From contig JANXWK010000030.1 of assembly GCA_025351165.1 (NCBI GenBank), positions 1-64,000 on the forward strand: a DNA stretch of 64,000 bases, written 5' to 3'. This DNA is from Hyphomicrobiales bacterium. GTDB taxonomy: Bacteria; Pseudomonadota; Alphaproteobacteria; Rhizobiales; Beijerinckiaceae. Shown here piece after piece: positions 9,249 through 18,201 of the stretch. Position 1 is the first letter of the stretch. Each line of letters begins with the position of its first letter. The position numbers and the translations under genes are program-made. The notes under the pieces were generated by a model. The model did no database searches, was not told where the DNA came from, and saw only the letters and a list, made by a program, of their open reading frames with translations.

Positions 9249-10201
9249 TGCTTATGCTCCTCGGTCATGTTTGTCTGCTGCTGCGATGCGTTCAGTGCCT
9301 GCACATTAAAATTCACATCTACACGCCCAGCTTTTTCGAATGTGAATGTTGCGGGAAATCTTGACCCCGCTTTTGCTGGTGTTTTTACACCTACAAACAT
9401 TATGTGATAGCTGCCAGAAATAAATGCTACTGTTTCGCCTGGTTTTATTTCCAGTCCAGTTTCCAGTTTGCGCATTGTCATAATGTTATTGGCATTGCTC
9501 ATTTCATGAATTTCAGTCGAACTGGCATAGGGTGTTTCAACGGATATCAACTTGTCAGAAACAGTGCCTTCATTTTTGATCGTCATGTAGCCACCAGCTG
9601 TTTTTGCACCAGATGGTACTTCCCGTGACCAAGGCTGCGTAATTGCCAGATCCCCTATTTTGACAATAGCTGTATTTTTTATGGCTGTGACTTTAATGAA
9701 GGGCGCAGGAAATTTCAGGCTTTTGTAGTCTGCTCCTTCTGTTGGGGTTTCAACCCAGGCAGCCTGACCTGCTTCGCAATCTTGCGTCACTGGAACATAA
9801 AGTGTTTTGCCTGCCAGAACACGTGAACTGACAGAACCTCTAAACACAAACTCGTCATAGTGTTCATCAAACAGTTTACCACCAGACCAGGTAATTTCAC
9901 TCACGCCTTCAGAAATCATTTTACCATGGTTTTCATAGGGCTGAGTGTAAGGTGCTTTGACTGTTGCAAGTGTCCAGCCTGATTTTGGCATAGGTTTAAC
10001 ATTTATCATTCCATCTGGAATTTTAACTTTCAGGCTAAGCGTTGGCGAGCCGCTGCATCCATGCGCGATACGGATAACAGCTTTGTAGCTTGAGCCAGAT
10101 ACAGCCTCGCCATTTTCCAATGTTGCATGGGCGTAGGTTAAACTGTTTGACAAGCACAATAGATTGAATGCTGCTAAAGCAGCCATATAGATATGTTTCA
10201 T
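9245..10201 (-). CDS. YcnI-like (DUF1775) and PCu(A)C copper chaperone fusion
   Basis: The 318-residue secreted protein joins two copper domains. After a signal peptide (cleavage likely before AHATLENG) residues 25 to about 170 are a YcnI/DUF1775 domain: His25 would be at the mature N-terminus, where this family uses a single-histidine copper brace, with a conserved Trp near 149 (AAWVETP). Residues 183-300 form a PCu(A)C domain with the HxM...M...HxM ligand set: His232, Met234, Met241/243, His266, Met268. The tail is Gln/His-rich (EEHKH). The protein should carry Cu(I)/Cu(II) in the periplasm and hand it to SCO1, encoded immediately downstream with a four-base overlap. Confidence 0.92.
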   Translation of the reverse strand: MKHIYMAALAAFNLLCLSNSLTYAHATLENGEAVSGSSYKAVIRIAHGCSGSPTLSLKVKIPDGMINVKPMPKSGWTLATVKAPYTQPYENHGKMISEGVSEITWSGGKLFDEHYDEFVFRGSVSSRVLAGKTLYVPVTQDCEAGQAAWVETPTEGADYKSLKFPAPFIKVTAIKNTAIVKIGDLAITQPWSREVPSGAKTAGGYMTIKNEGTVSDKLISVETPYASSTEIHEMSNANNIMTMRKLETGLEIKPGETVAFISGSYHIMFVGVKTPAKAGSRFPATFTFEKAGRVDVNFNVQALNASQQQTNMTEEHKH

Positions 10202-10292
10202 GTGTAACCTTTAAAAAAAATTAAAAATTTCGATAGTGGTAAAAATCAGCATTGGTTTAAACCAGATGTTTTTACCAATTAAATTAACTGCA

Positions 10293-10673
10293 TCAAATAA
10301 AAATGGGAGGCCCGCGCAAGGGTGGCAGTATAGCTGCTTTTTTAGCTTTATATTGTGGGGTTTGATCCAGATGATAAAGCTCGGCAAATTGATGCAGGAT
10401 CAAATTAAAAGGCTTAAATCCAGTATCTGCAATACTATTGTGTGAAAAACAGGCATCACAATTTTGCACATAATCGGAATGCGTTTTATTGTTATTATCA
10501 TTAGTGAGAGTGCTGTTGCTGTAATTAATGCAGAGTTGCTCAAATGCATTTCCAAATGAAGTACTGCCATATACCTTGTGCTGTGCAGCAGCTGAGTTGC
10601 TAAGCATAAATACAGATATAAACAGCCATACGGCTATTTCATGTATAAGCTTTTGAAGCACGTTTTTGTTCAT
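10293..10673 (-). CDS. Small secreted DUF2946-like protein
   Basis: A 126-residue protein with an N-terminal signal or anchor segment (IAVWLFISVFMLSNSAAA), a Cys pair NCDACFSH (Cys72, Cys75), and the C-terminal LPPLRGPPIFI tail that resembles the (A)RGPP ending of DUF2946 proteins. DUF2946 proteins are often found beside copper chaperones and are suspected to act in copper handling; their biochemical role is not known. It lies just upstream of, and on the same strand as, the YcnI-PCu(A)C fusion, 91 bases away. The family assignment rests on the Cys pair, tail and context. Confidence 0.6.
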   Translation of the reverse strand: MNKNVLQKLIHEIAVWLFISVFMLSNSAAAQHKVYGSTSFGNAFEQLCINYSNSTLTNDNNNKTHSDYVQNCDACFSHNSIADTGFKPFNLILHQFAELYHLDQTPQYKAKKAAILPPLRGPPIFI

Positions 10674-10862
10674 GGCTTTGTCTACAGTGCTCTTAAAACA
10701 GGGTCAATTCAAAGATAAGCCTGTTTTCAAGGTATATACCTAGCTGTTTTATATAAAAGCCTGCTTTTTATGCATAGCTGAGCCTTGATTTTGGTTAAAG
10801 TAGAGTTAAGGATCATCCGTGCAAATAATGCAAAAAATGATTTAAAATGAATGGGTGTTGCT

Positions 10863-11276
10863 ATGTTGAAAGAGTTTAAGGATTTCGCCATGAAGGGTAA
10901 TGTCGTTGATCTTGCCATTGGTGTGATCATCGGTGCGGCCTTTGGTAAAGTTGTCGATGCTGTTGTTGCAAACATCATGTCTCTTATTGCTGGCATTTTT
11001 GGAACACCGGATTTCTCAAATCTTTATTTCCCTATGCCTGGTGTCAAAGTTGCAGCAGGCGTACCCCTTGTTGAAGCTAAAAAAGCTGGGGCCATATTTG
11101 AATATGGTACAACGCTGACAGCAGTTGTAAATTTTCTTATTATTGCTTTTGTATTATTTATGGTTGTCAAAGCCTTAAACAAAACAAAGAAAGCTGAAGC
11201 AGCTGCCGCGCCTGTAACTCCTCCCGCGCAGGAAGTGCTTTTAACACAGATCCGCGACCTCCTGGCAAAAAAATAG
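10863..11276 (+). CDS. mscL: Large-conductance mechanosensitive channel
   Basis: A 137-residue inner-membrane channel that opens under osmotic down-shock to release solutes. It starts MLKEFKDFAMKGNVVDLAIG, the amphipathic N-terminal helix and first transmembrane helix of MscL (GVIIGAAFGKVVDAVV), followed by a periplasmic loop, a second helix (VVNFLIIAFVLFMVVKAL) and a cytoplasmic C-terminal bundle (EVLLTQIRDLLAK). The ATG at 10863 is chosen because family members begin at this point; an in-frame ATG at 10851 would add four residues. A strong terminator follows. Confidence 0.96.
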   Translation: MLKEFKDFAMKGNVVDLAIGVIIGAAFGKVVDAVVANIMSLIAGIFGTPDFSNLYFPMPGVKVAAGVPLVEAKKAGAIFEYGTTLTAVVNFLIIAFVLFMVVKALNKTKKAEAAAAPVTPPAQEVLLTQIRDLLAKK

Positions 11277-11301
11277 ACTATTGCTGTTTTTAAATTTACA
11301 G

Positions 11302-11329
11302 AAGCCCTGGGAGCAGCCCAGGGCTTTTT
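11302..11329. terminator. Shared terminator between mscL and the DUF445 gene
   Basis: A perfect 10-bp stem AAGCCCTGGG (11302-11311) / CCCAGGGCTT (11317-11326) with a 5-base loop is followed by a T run. It lies between convergent genes and its right edge touches the DUF445 stop codon at 11328-11330, so it can serve mscL directly and possibly both genes. Confidence 0.9.
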
Positions 11330-12596
11330 ATTTTAAGCCAAATATAAGCTGAAGCGAATAAAGTAGTACGCCAATTCCTCCTCCAATCAAGGTTCCGTTA
11401 AACCGAATATATTGCAGGTCACGCCCAACACTGTTTTCTATAATATGGGTCATATGAACAGCATCCCAAGCTTTTACCTGATTGGATATAAAAGCAGCTA
11501 TGAACTCTTTTTGGCTGGCGATCAGACTTTCAAACGCATCCACCAGATTCGCATTCATTTCTGTTTGCAGCATTTCATCCTGCTTTAACTGGGATGCCAG
11601 AGCTTTTAAGAACTCGCTAATTTGACGACCAAGTATTGAGTCTTCCGAAATACTGTCGCTTTCCACAAAACTCTGCAAACTGTCCCATGCAGACTGAAAA
11701 AGCTGTGCAGTTTCTGTTCTGTTCAAAAAGGCAGTTTTAATGCTTTCAAGCCTGTCCTGATATTCTGGTAGTGTCTTTAAATTGGTAATAAAATTTTCAA
11801 TTAATATATCTACTTCCTTGCGAAGAGGGTGCTGATTATCCCCTTGAACTTCTTCAATCAGTTTAATTACTGATCCAATAATCTTACGGATCAAGAACGC
11901 ATCCGCCTTAAAAAATGTCAGAAGAGAGGGAAGTTCCTGCCTGATCTTATTGCCTAAAGCCTCTATAGAGTTTGGCTGAATTAAATAATTTCCCAAGGCT
12001 ATCAAGACGTTATCAAGAATTTTCTGATGCTGTTTTTTTTCAGTCAGACTTTCAAATAAACTAGCAGCAAGAGGAGATATATCAGTGTTTGATATAGCTA
12101 GCCTGATCCGATTAGTTACAACCATTTTCAGCCCGGATGTATCAGCTTTATGCAGGATTTGTGGCAATAATCGCATAATGAACTGCGTTATGGTTTGAAT
12201 TCTATTTTTATTTTCAAGCCAGCTGGAAATCAGGTCTGCAAAATTTATCTCGCCCAGTTTTTTGTGTACAGGTTCTGAGCCTAAGAAATTATTGCCAATA
12301 AACCTAGCCAGACTTTCTGCGATCCGCACCTGATTTTTAGCTATAATGGCTGTATGGGGAATTGGAATACCAAGGGGATGTCGAAACAGGGCAATAACTG
12401 CATACCAGTCTGCAAAACCCCCTATTGTTGCAGCCTCCGCAAAAGCTGCAACAAAGCCCAGGACTGGATAGTCCTGTTGAAAAATTTTGGCTAGAACAAG
12501 TATAACTATGCATAAAAGTAACAAACCTGAGGCAAGCCATTTTATACGTCTCAGAGAAGGAGCTGGGCGCGCGCCAACCAAATTTTGTGAAAACAT
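11328..12596 (-). CDS. DUF445 family inner-membrane protein
   Basis: A 422-residue protein related to Escherichia coli YjiN. A transmembrane segment near the N-terminus (LASGLLLLCIVILVLAKIF) leads into the DUF445 signature FAEAATIGGFADWYAVIALFRHPLG (about residues 52-77), a long helical region, and a final hydrophobic segment with RFNGTLIGGGIGVLLYSLQ at the C-terminus. The function of the family is unknown. It appears to be a single gene sharing a terminator with mscL. Confidence 0.88.
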   Translation of the reverse strand: MFSQNLVGARPAPSLRRIKWLASGLLLLCIVILVLAKIFQQDYPVLGFVAAFAEAATIGGFADWYAVIALFRHPLGIPIPHTAIIAKNQVRIAESLARFIGNNFLGSEPVHKKLGEINFADLISSWLENKNRIQTITQFIMRLLPQILHKADTSGLKMVVTNRIRLAISNTDISPLAASLFESLTEKKQHQKILDNVLIALGNYLIQPNSIEALGNKIRQELPSLLTFFKADAFLIRKIIGSVIKLIEEVQGDNQHPLRKEVDILIENFITNLKTLPEYQDRLESIKTAFLNRTETAQLFQSAWDSLQSFVESDSISEDSILGRQISEFLKALASQLKQDEMLQTEMNANLVDAFESLIASQKEFIAAFISNQVKAWDAVHMTHIIENSVGRDLQYIRFNGTLIGGGIGVLLYSLQLIFGLK

Positions 12597-12735
12597 CGGA
12601 CATGTCCTGTTTTTGTATTAAAACCACATTCATTTCAATGCAGGACAAATTTTACACATATGCAATAGTAGATATTAAATATTGATTTGGTAAGAAAATT
12701 ATACCATAATAAAAAGTTCTGCAGGGAGACACAAC

Positions 12736-14172
12736 ATGGGCGCTATAGCATTTCCAAAACCTAATACTGATATTATGCTACATCGCTCCAAAATAATTGA
12801 GGGTCTTGGCGCATTGTTGCCAGCAGACAGCATTATCACGTCTGAGGATGAGCGTCGTCCATATGAAACCGATGCTTTCACAGCCTATCGCAATATGCCG
12901 CTTGCCGTGGTGCTACCACGCACAACACAGGAGGTGAGTCAGATCCTGCGTTATTGCCATACGCATTCGGTGCCTGTTGTACCGCGTGGTGCCGGCACGT
13001 CTTTAGCAGGTGGTGCTATTCCTCAAGAAGATGCCATTGTAATCGGCATTAGCAAAATGTCGCAGATCCTGGAGATAGATTATGATAATCGTTTTGCCCG
13101 TGTCCAGGCTGGCGTTACGAATCTGGCAGTAACAGGGGCCGTCTCCCATGAGGGATTTTTTTACGCACCCGACCCGTCCTCGCAGATGGCCTGCACAATT
13201 GGCGGCAATGTTGGGATGAATTCAGGCGGTGCCCATTGTCTTAAATATGGAGTTACCACAAATAATCTGCTCGGCGTTAAAATGGTGCTGCTGGATGGCA
13301 CAATCATAGATGTCAACGGCGCTGCCTATGATGCCCCTGGTTTTGATTTTTTAGGGCTTATCTGTGGTTCTGAAGGGCAAATTGGCATTGTAACTGAAAT
13401 TACGGTTCGTATTTTGCCTTCCAGCGAAGGTGCGCGGCCTGTTCTATTCGGGTTTGAAACATCTGAAGCTGCTGGTGAGGCTGTTGCCGCCATTATTGCC
13501 TCTGGCATCATCCCTGTTGCCATGGAATTTATGGATAAGCAGGCGATTGAAATCTGCGAAGCTTTTGCCCATGCTGGGTATCCGCTGGATGTAGAAGCTC
13601 TTCTTATCATTGAAGTTGAAGGGTCTTCGCTTGAGATGGACTCAACCCTTGCTAAAATTATCAAGATTGCCAAAGCGCATGGCGTTAAAACAGTGCGTGA
13701 AAGCAAAACAGCCCTTGAAACGGCAGCTATCTGGAAAGGCCGAAAGTCTGCCTTTGGAGCAACAGGCCGCATCGCAGACTACATCTGCATGGATGGCACA
13801 ATTCCAACTGGGCAGTTGCCATTCGTTCTAAAACGCATTGATGAGATTGTAAAATCCTATGGTCTTCGCGTTGCCAATGTTTTCCACGCAGGGGATGGCA
13901 ATCTTCATCCCCTTATCCTGTATAATGTGAACGATCCAGTTGAAGCGCGTAAAGCAGAAGAAGCTGGCAATGACATATTGCGACTTTGTGTTGAGGTGGG
14001 CGGATGTCTTACAGGTGAGCATGGCGTTGGTATTGAAAAGCGCGATTTGATGAATGTGCAGTTTAACAGTCAGGATCTTGAACAGCAAATGCGGGTGCGC
14101 GGCGTATTTGATCCGCAATGGCTTATGAACCCTGCTAAAGTGTTTCCATTAGAGGGACGGGTAACAGCGTAA
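12736..14172 (+). CDS. glcD: Glycolate oxidase subunit GlcD (FAD-binding)
   Basis: A 478-residue FAD-linked oxidase of the VAO/PCMH type. The FAD-binding domain contains VPVVPRGAGTSLAGGA (about residues 82-97), and the C-terminal substrate domain ends in GCLTGEHGVGIEKRDLM. GlcD is the catalytic flavin subunit that oxidises glycolate to glyoxylate at the inner membrane together with GlcE and GlcF. The ATG follows GGGAG. It is first of a three-gene operon with one base between it and glcE. No glcC regulator or glycolate permease lies next to it. Confidence 0.95.
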   Translation: MGAIAFPKPNTDIMLHRSKIIEGLGALLPADSIITSEDERRPYETDAFTAYRNMPLAVVLPRTTQEVSQILRYCHTHSVPVVPRGAGTSLAGGAIPQEDAIVIGISKMSQILEIDYDNRFARVQAGVTNLAVTGAVSHEGFFYAPDPSSQMACTIGGNVGMNSGGAHCLKYGVTTNNLLGVKMVLLDGTIIDVNGAAYDAPGFDFLGLICGSEGQIGIVTEITVRILPSSEGARPVLFGFETSEAAGEAVAAIIASGIIPVAMEFMDKQAIEICEAFAHAGYPLDVEALLIIEVEGSSLEMDSTLAKIIKIAKAHGVKTVRESKTALETAAIWKGRKSAFGATGRIADYICMDGTIPTGQLPFVLKRIDEIVKSYGLRVANVFHAGDGNLHPLILYNVNDPVEARKAEEAGNDILRLCVEVGGCLTGEHGVGIEKRDLMNVQFNSQDLEQQMRVRGVFDPQWLMNPAKVFPLEGRVTA

Positions 14173-14173
14173 C

Positions 14174-15376
14174 ATGGCTCACCTTGAAACATCTGAAAAT
14201 GCCCCCTCTTCCGAGGCAGAGCTTTCTGCATTGATCATCAAGTCCCATGCGGAAAAAATACCGTTAAAAATTGAAGGTGGTTCTACGCGCGATGGTCTGG
14301 GCAGACCGTTTCAGGCAGAGCGCAGTTTATCCATGCGGAATTTGAGTGGCATAACGCTTTATGAACCCTCCGAAATGATTATTGGGGCAAAAGCTGGTAC
14401 GCCTTTGCGTGATATTGAGGCTGCTCTTAATGAGAAGGGTCAAATGTTTGCCTTCGAGCCTATGGATCACAGGGCGCTGCTTGGCTCAAAAGGCGAACCA
14501 ACAATTGGCGCAATTGCAGCAACCAATGCCTCTGGTCCGAGGCGGATTGTGGCAGGCGCGGCCCGCGACAGCCTGGTTGGTGTGCGTTTTGTGAATGGCA
14601 GAGGCGACATCATCAAGAATGGTGGCCGTGTTATGAAAAATGTAACAGGGCTGGATCTTGTCAAACTTCAAGCTGGTGCTTTTGGTACATTGGGTGTGCT
14701 GTCTGAGGTTATTTTCAAAGTGCTGCCAAAGCCTGAAACAACTGCAACTTTAAGCTATAAAAACTTGGGTGACATACAGGCCGTTCAGATGATGGCAAAA
14801 GCCCAAGGATCTCCCTATGAAGTTACAGCTGCTGCCCATCTAACGGCCGGACTGGGACGCGATATTTCCCGTAGTTTTATTCGTATTGAAGGCTTTGAAG
14901 ACTCAGTGGCCTATCGCCTTGGCGAATTGAGACGCATTTTAAGTAAATTTGGGGAACCAAATGAATTACGCGGCGATGATGGCGCAAGACTTTGGACTGG
15001 CATTCGCGATGTAGAGTTTTTGTTGGAACCGCGCGATACGATGGTGTGGCGCATTTGTGTTAAGCCAACAGACGCTCCAATTCTGATTAAAGAGCTTCAA
15101 GCGCAACTTAGTTTCACACATTACTTTGACTGGGGCGGCGGGTTAATCTGGCTGTCATGCGATAATCAATCCTTGGACGCTGCAAAACTTATCCGTCTTG
15201 CTGCTGTAAAATTTCAGGGCCATGCAAGGCTGGAGCGCGCACCGCTTGAATTGCGGGCATCGCTGGATGTGTTCCAGCCTTTATCTGCGCCCTTGATGAA
15301 GCTTACAGCTGGTATTAAAAAAAGCTTTGATCCAGCGTCCATTCTCAATTCTGGCCGCATGTATGCGGGGATATAG
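14174..15376 (+). CDS. glcE: Glycolate oxidase subunit GlcE (FAD-binding)
   Basis: A 400-residue partner of GlcD with a shorter FAD-binding domain: IKIEGGSTRDG-type pocket (LKIEGGSTRDGLGR), PTIGAIAATNASGPRRI and GGRVMKNVTGLDLVKLQAG, then a C-terminal domain ending DPASILNSGRMYAGI. These are GlcE landmarks. It sits between glcD and glcF with spacings of one and five bases, so the three subunits are made from one message. Confidence 0.95.
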   Translation: MAHLETSENAPSSEAELSALIIKSHAEKIPLKIEGGSTRDGLGRPFQAERSLSMRNLSGITLYEPSEMIIGAKAGTPLRDIEAALNEKGQMFAFEPMDHRALLGSKGEPTIGAIAATNASGPRRIVAGAARDSLVGVRFVNGRGDIIKNGGRVMKNVTGLDLVKLQAGAFGTLGVLSEVIFKVLPKPETTATLSYKNLGDIQAVQMMAKAQGSPYEVTAAAHLTAGLGRDISRSFIRIEGFEDSVAYRLGELRRILSKFGEPNELRGDDGARLWTGIRDVEFLLEPRDTMVWRICVKPTDAPILIKELQAQLSFTHYFDWGGGLIWLSCDNQSLDAAKLIRLAAVKFQGHARLERAPLELRASLDVFQPLSAPLMKLTAGIKKSFDPASILNSGRMYAGI

Positions 15377-15381
15377 GCAAG

Positions 15382-16701
15382 ATGCAGACAGTTTTTGCTC
15401 CTGAGCAACTCACAACGCCAGAAATGGTGTCATCCGAAAAAATCCTGCGCACCTGTGTGCATTGCGGGTTTTGCACCGCTACCTGCCCTACCTATTTGCT
15501 GCTTGGCGATGAGCTGGACAGTCCCCGAGGGCGGATTTACCTTATCAAGGACATGCTGGAAAGCGGGCAACCTGCAACACCTGATGTCGTTAAACATGTG
15601 GATCGGTGTTTGTCGTGTCTGTCCTGCATGACAACCTGCCCCTCTGGCGTGCATTATATGCATCTGGTGGATCATGCCCGTTCCTATATTGAGAAAACCT
15701 ATAAACGCCCGTGGCACGATCGCGCCATTCGCAGTGTGCTGGCTTTTCTTCTGCCCTATCCCAATCGGTTCCGTATTGCCTTGATGCTTGGACGTTTAGG
15801 TAAACCATTCAAGTCTCTGCTGCGCCCTATTCCACTGGTTGGCAGGCGTCTTGCCGCAATGGTTGATCTTGCCCCCTCCAGTATAGCCACACGCTCCAGT
15901 AATGAAGGCCAGCACATATTTCCAGCAGTTATGCCACGCAAAGCCCGTGTTGCCATTTTAGGTGGTTGCGCTCAACCTGTTCTGCGTCCTGAAATCAATG
16001 ACTCCACAATTCGCCTGCTTAATCGTCATGGTGTTGAAGTTGTGCAGCCAAAGGGCGAGGGCTGCTGCGGTGCACTTGTTCATCACATGGGCAAGGAACA
16101 TGCAAGCCACGCATTTGCCAAAGCCAATATAGATGCATGGATGCACGAAATCGAGCATGGTGGGCTGGACGCCATTATCATTACCACATCAGGATGTGGC
16201 ACAACCATCAAAGATTATGGCTTTATGCTCCGTGAGGACATTGAATATGCAGAAAAAGCTGCACGCGTTTCAGCCCTGGCCAAGGATATCTCCGAATATC
16301 TGGCATTACTGGATTTAAAACCAGTCCGCAATACGCAGCTGAGCGTCGCCTATCATTCAGCCTGTTCATTGCAGCATGGGCAAAAAGTAACAGATGCACC
16401 CAAAAAGTTGCTAAAAGCTGTAGGTTTCAAGGTTAAAGACGTGCCTGAAGGGCATATCTGCTGTGGATCTGCTGGCATATACAACATTATGCAGCCAGAA
16501 ATTGCCGACCAGCTTCGCGCTCGCAAGGTGGGCAATATTGAAAAAACCAGGCCTGATCTGATTGCAGCTGGCAATATTGGCTGCATGACGCAGATTGCCA
16601 AAGGCACTGGCATTCCTGTAGCCCATACGGCTGAATTGCTGGACTGGATGACTGGCGGGCCTCTACCCGTGCCATTAGAAGAAATGGGCTGGACGGAGTA
16701 A
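15382..16701 (+). CDS. glcF: Glycolate oxidase iron-sulfur subunit GlcF
   Basis: A 439-residue protein with two [4Fe-4S] cluster motifs of the CxxCxxCxxxCP type: CVHCGFCTATCP (about residues 27-38) and CLSCLSCMTTCP (about 77-88). Two CCG domains follow with the cysteine-rich GEGCCGALVHHMG and HICCGSAGIYN blocks. It passes electrons from the flavin subunits to the quinone pool. It is the last gene of glcDEF and its stop lies two bases from the stop of the convergent orphan gene. Confidence 0.96.
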   Translation: MQTVFAPEQLTTPEMVSSEKILRTCVHCGFCTATCPTYLLLGDELDSPRGRIYLIKDMLESGQPATPDVVKHVDRCLSCLSCMTTCPSGVHYMHLVDHARSYIEKTYKRPWHDRAIRSVLAFLLPYPNRFRIALMLGRLGKPFKSLLRPIPLVGRRLAAMVDLAPSSIATRSSNEGQHIFPAVMPRKARVAILGGCAQPVLRPEINDSTIRLLNRHGVEVVQPKGEGCCGALVHHMGKEHASHAFAKANIDAWMHEIEHGGLDAIIITTSGCGTTIKDYGFMLREDIEYAEKAARVSALAKDISEYLALLDLKPVRNTQLSVAYHSACSLQHGQKVTDAPKKLLKAVGFKVKDVPEGHICCGSAGIYNIMQPEIADQLRARKVGNIEKTRPDLIAAGNIGCMTQIAKGTGIPVAHTAELLDWMTGGPLPVPLEEMGWTE

Positions 16702-16702
16702 T

Positions 16703-17662
16703 TTAAAGCCCTAATAATGGCGCATAGCGCATGAATACGGGCAAGTATGGAAACAACTTTGCAACACTCTCATTGTTTGCAGCCTTTTTGCGCCGCTTGA
16801 TTTCATCTTCCTGCTCTTGCCTCATCTGTACATCAAACTGGGCAGGGGTCTGAGGCTTTTGTTCAAAAAAATTGTTAATTTTTCTAGAAACTTTATCTGG
16901 TAGATTAAAAGCCTGATTGGCATAGTTAAGCATATTATTAGATAGTATATCAAGCGGGCTAGCTTGAACTGCTAGTTTAATCTTGGGTTTAATGAGATTG
17001 AGTGGTGTTAATTGTATTTTGTAATTGCCTTTAAGAATGCTGTTAACCTGCATTTCCGCTTTATCAATTAAACCTGCATTTTCTTCCAGCCAGTCTTGAA
17101 ACTCAGTTAATTCACTTAATTCTTTCGAAGTTAAAAAAGATTTGCAAGAGGTTAAAATTGTATTTAAGCGATTACTGAGTGTAGAAACAGAATCTTTGTA
17201 ATCTTTTAATAATGGTTTTATTTCAGTTGTTAGTGCAAGTTTTTTCGTAGTCCAGGTTTTGACCATTTTATTATTTTTTTCTAAAGTAAAGAATATTATA
17301 GATTTTTCTGCCCAATTAATTTTTTTACTTAATGTTAATATTTTATCAAATACATGTAAAAATGCCCTTTTTAGAAATAATATGTTTTCAAACATACTGT
17401 TCTTTTCATCTTTGACAAAACCATTATAAAAACCGTCAATTAGCTCTCTACAATATCTTTTATGGTCACCACCACCCTTTCCGCTGCCTCCTAAAGGTGG
17501 TTTTCTACCATTTCCTCCACCATTATTCAATTTTTTGTCATTTGAAGACCTAGAGCCTCTTCTGTTGAAAGGCACAATTCCATGTGTACTTTGAGGTACA
17601 GGCGTGTGCGCAGGTGCTTGACGGGTTGGCGCAACGATAGGCATTTCGTTCAGTCCATTCAA
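16703..17662 (-). CDS. Hypothetical protein with Gly-rich linker and helical core
   Basis: I do not recognise this 319-residue protein. Residues 1-70 are low complexity: a Pro/Thr-rich start, then a Gly/Asn/Lys-rich stretch (NNGGGNGRKPPLGGSGKGGG). Residues 70-250 are predicted mainly helical and Lys-rich with repeated leucines. Residues 280-305 are very charged (QEQEDEIKRRKKAANNE), and the end is hydrophobic (LFPYLPVFMRYAPLLGL). There is no obvious signal peptide or full membrane helix. The sequence is more AT-rich than the glc operon it faces, which suggests a lineage-specific or acquired gene. A surface, phage-related or effector-like role is possible but unsupported. Confidence 0.6.
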   Translation of the reverse strand: MNGLNEMPIVAPTRQAPAHTPVPQSTHGIVPFNRRGSRSSNDKKLNNGGGNGRKPPLGGSGKGGGDHKRYCRELIDGFYNGFVKDEKNSMFENILFLKRAFLHVFDKILTLSKKINWAEKSIIFFTLEKNNKMVKTWTTKKLALTTEIKPLLKDYKDSVSTLSNRLNTILTSCKSFLTSKELSELTEFQDWLEENAGLIDKAEMQVNSILKGNYKIQLTPLNLIKPKIKLAVQASPLDILSNNMLNYANQAFNLPDKVSRKINNFFEQKPQTPAQFDVQMRQEQEDEIKRRKKAANNESVAKLFPYLPVFMRYAPLLGL

Positions 17663-18201
17663 ATTAAATTTGACATACCTAAAACACCTTTATCTTACAC
17701 CAGCCTTACAAGATTTGATAAAAATGCATTTTTTAAGGTTTTCATCTGCATTTAATGTGTGCCTGAATGCAATGTAAAAAATAAAACGATATATTTTTGA
17801 TTTAATATAAATTAATCACCGCTAAACACATGTGTCTTCGCGGGCAAACGTAACATGGCTCGTGATCCAGTTTTTGTTGTTGTAAGAGCTTGCAGAAATC
17901 ATCTGCTTGCCTACTATGGATTGACTTTAGATTTAAAAAACTATTTTAGTTTTCAGCAATTTTGGTAATACCAACTATTGTCATGCGCGGACTCGATTTG
18001 GAGTTCTCTGCCTCAAGGGCTATTATTGTGAAAAGACGTAGATACCTGTGTCAAGTGTGGGCATGACGGCTTAGATCGCCCCAGATCTTTGTGCCATTGG
18101 AATATTGTTCCCTCCATCGAAACAAATTTTTTGCTTTCCTCACACTATTTTCACGTTATGACTGTCTGGCCTCGTATCACGAACAATCTGGATAGGTATT
18201 T
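17663..18201. other. 539-base region without a recognised gene
   Basis: AT-rich DNA between the orphan gene and the phosphohexomutase, which diverge from it. It must hold both promoters. One short open frame (ATG 17855 to TAA 17967, 37 codons, starting MARDPVFVVVRACRN) has no visible ribosome binding site and I do not call it. I see no tRNA, terminator or repeat here. Confidence 0.5.

Noticed and set aside
13326-13772. 148-codon open frame on the minus strand inside glcD
   Set aside because: It is a mirror of the coding frame of a clearly recognised enzyme and has no homologous features.
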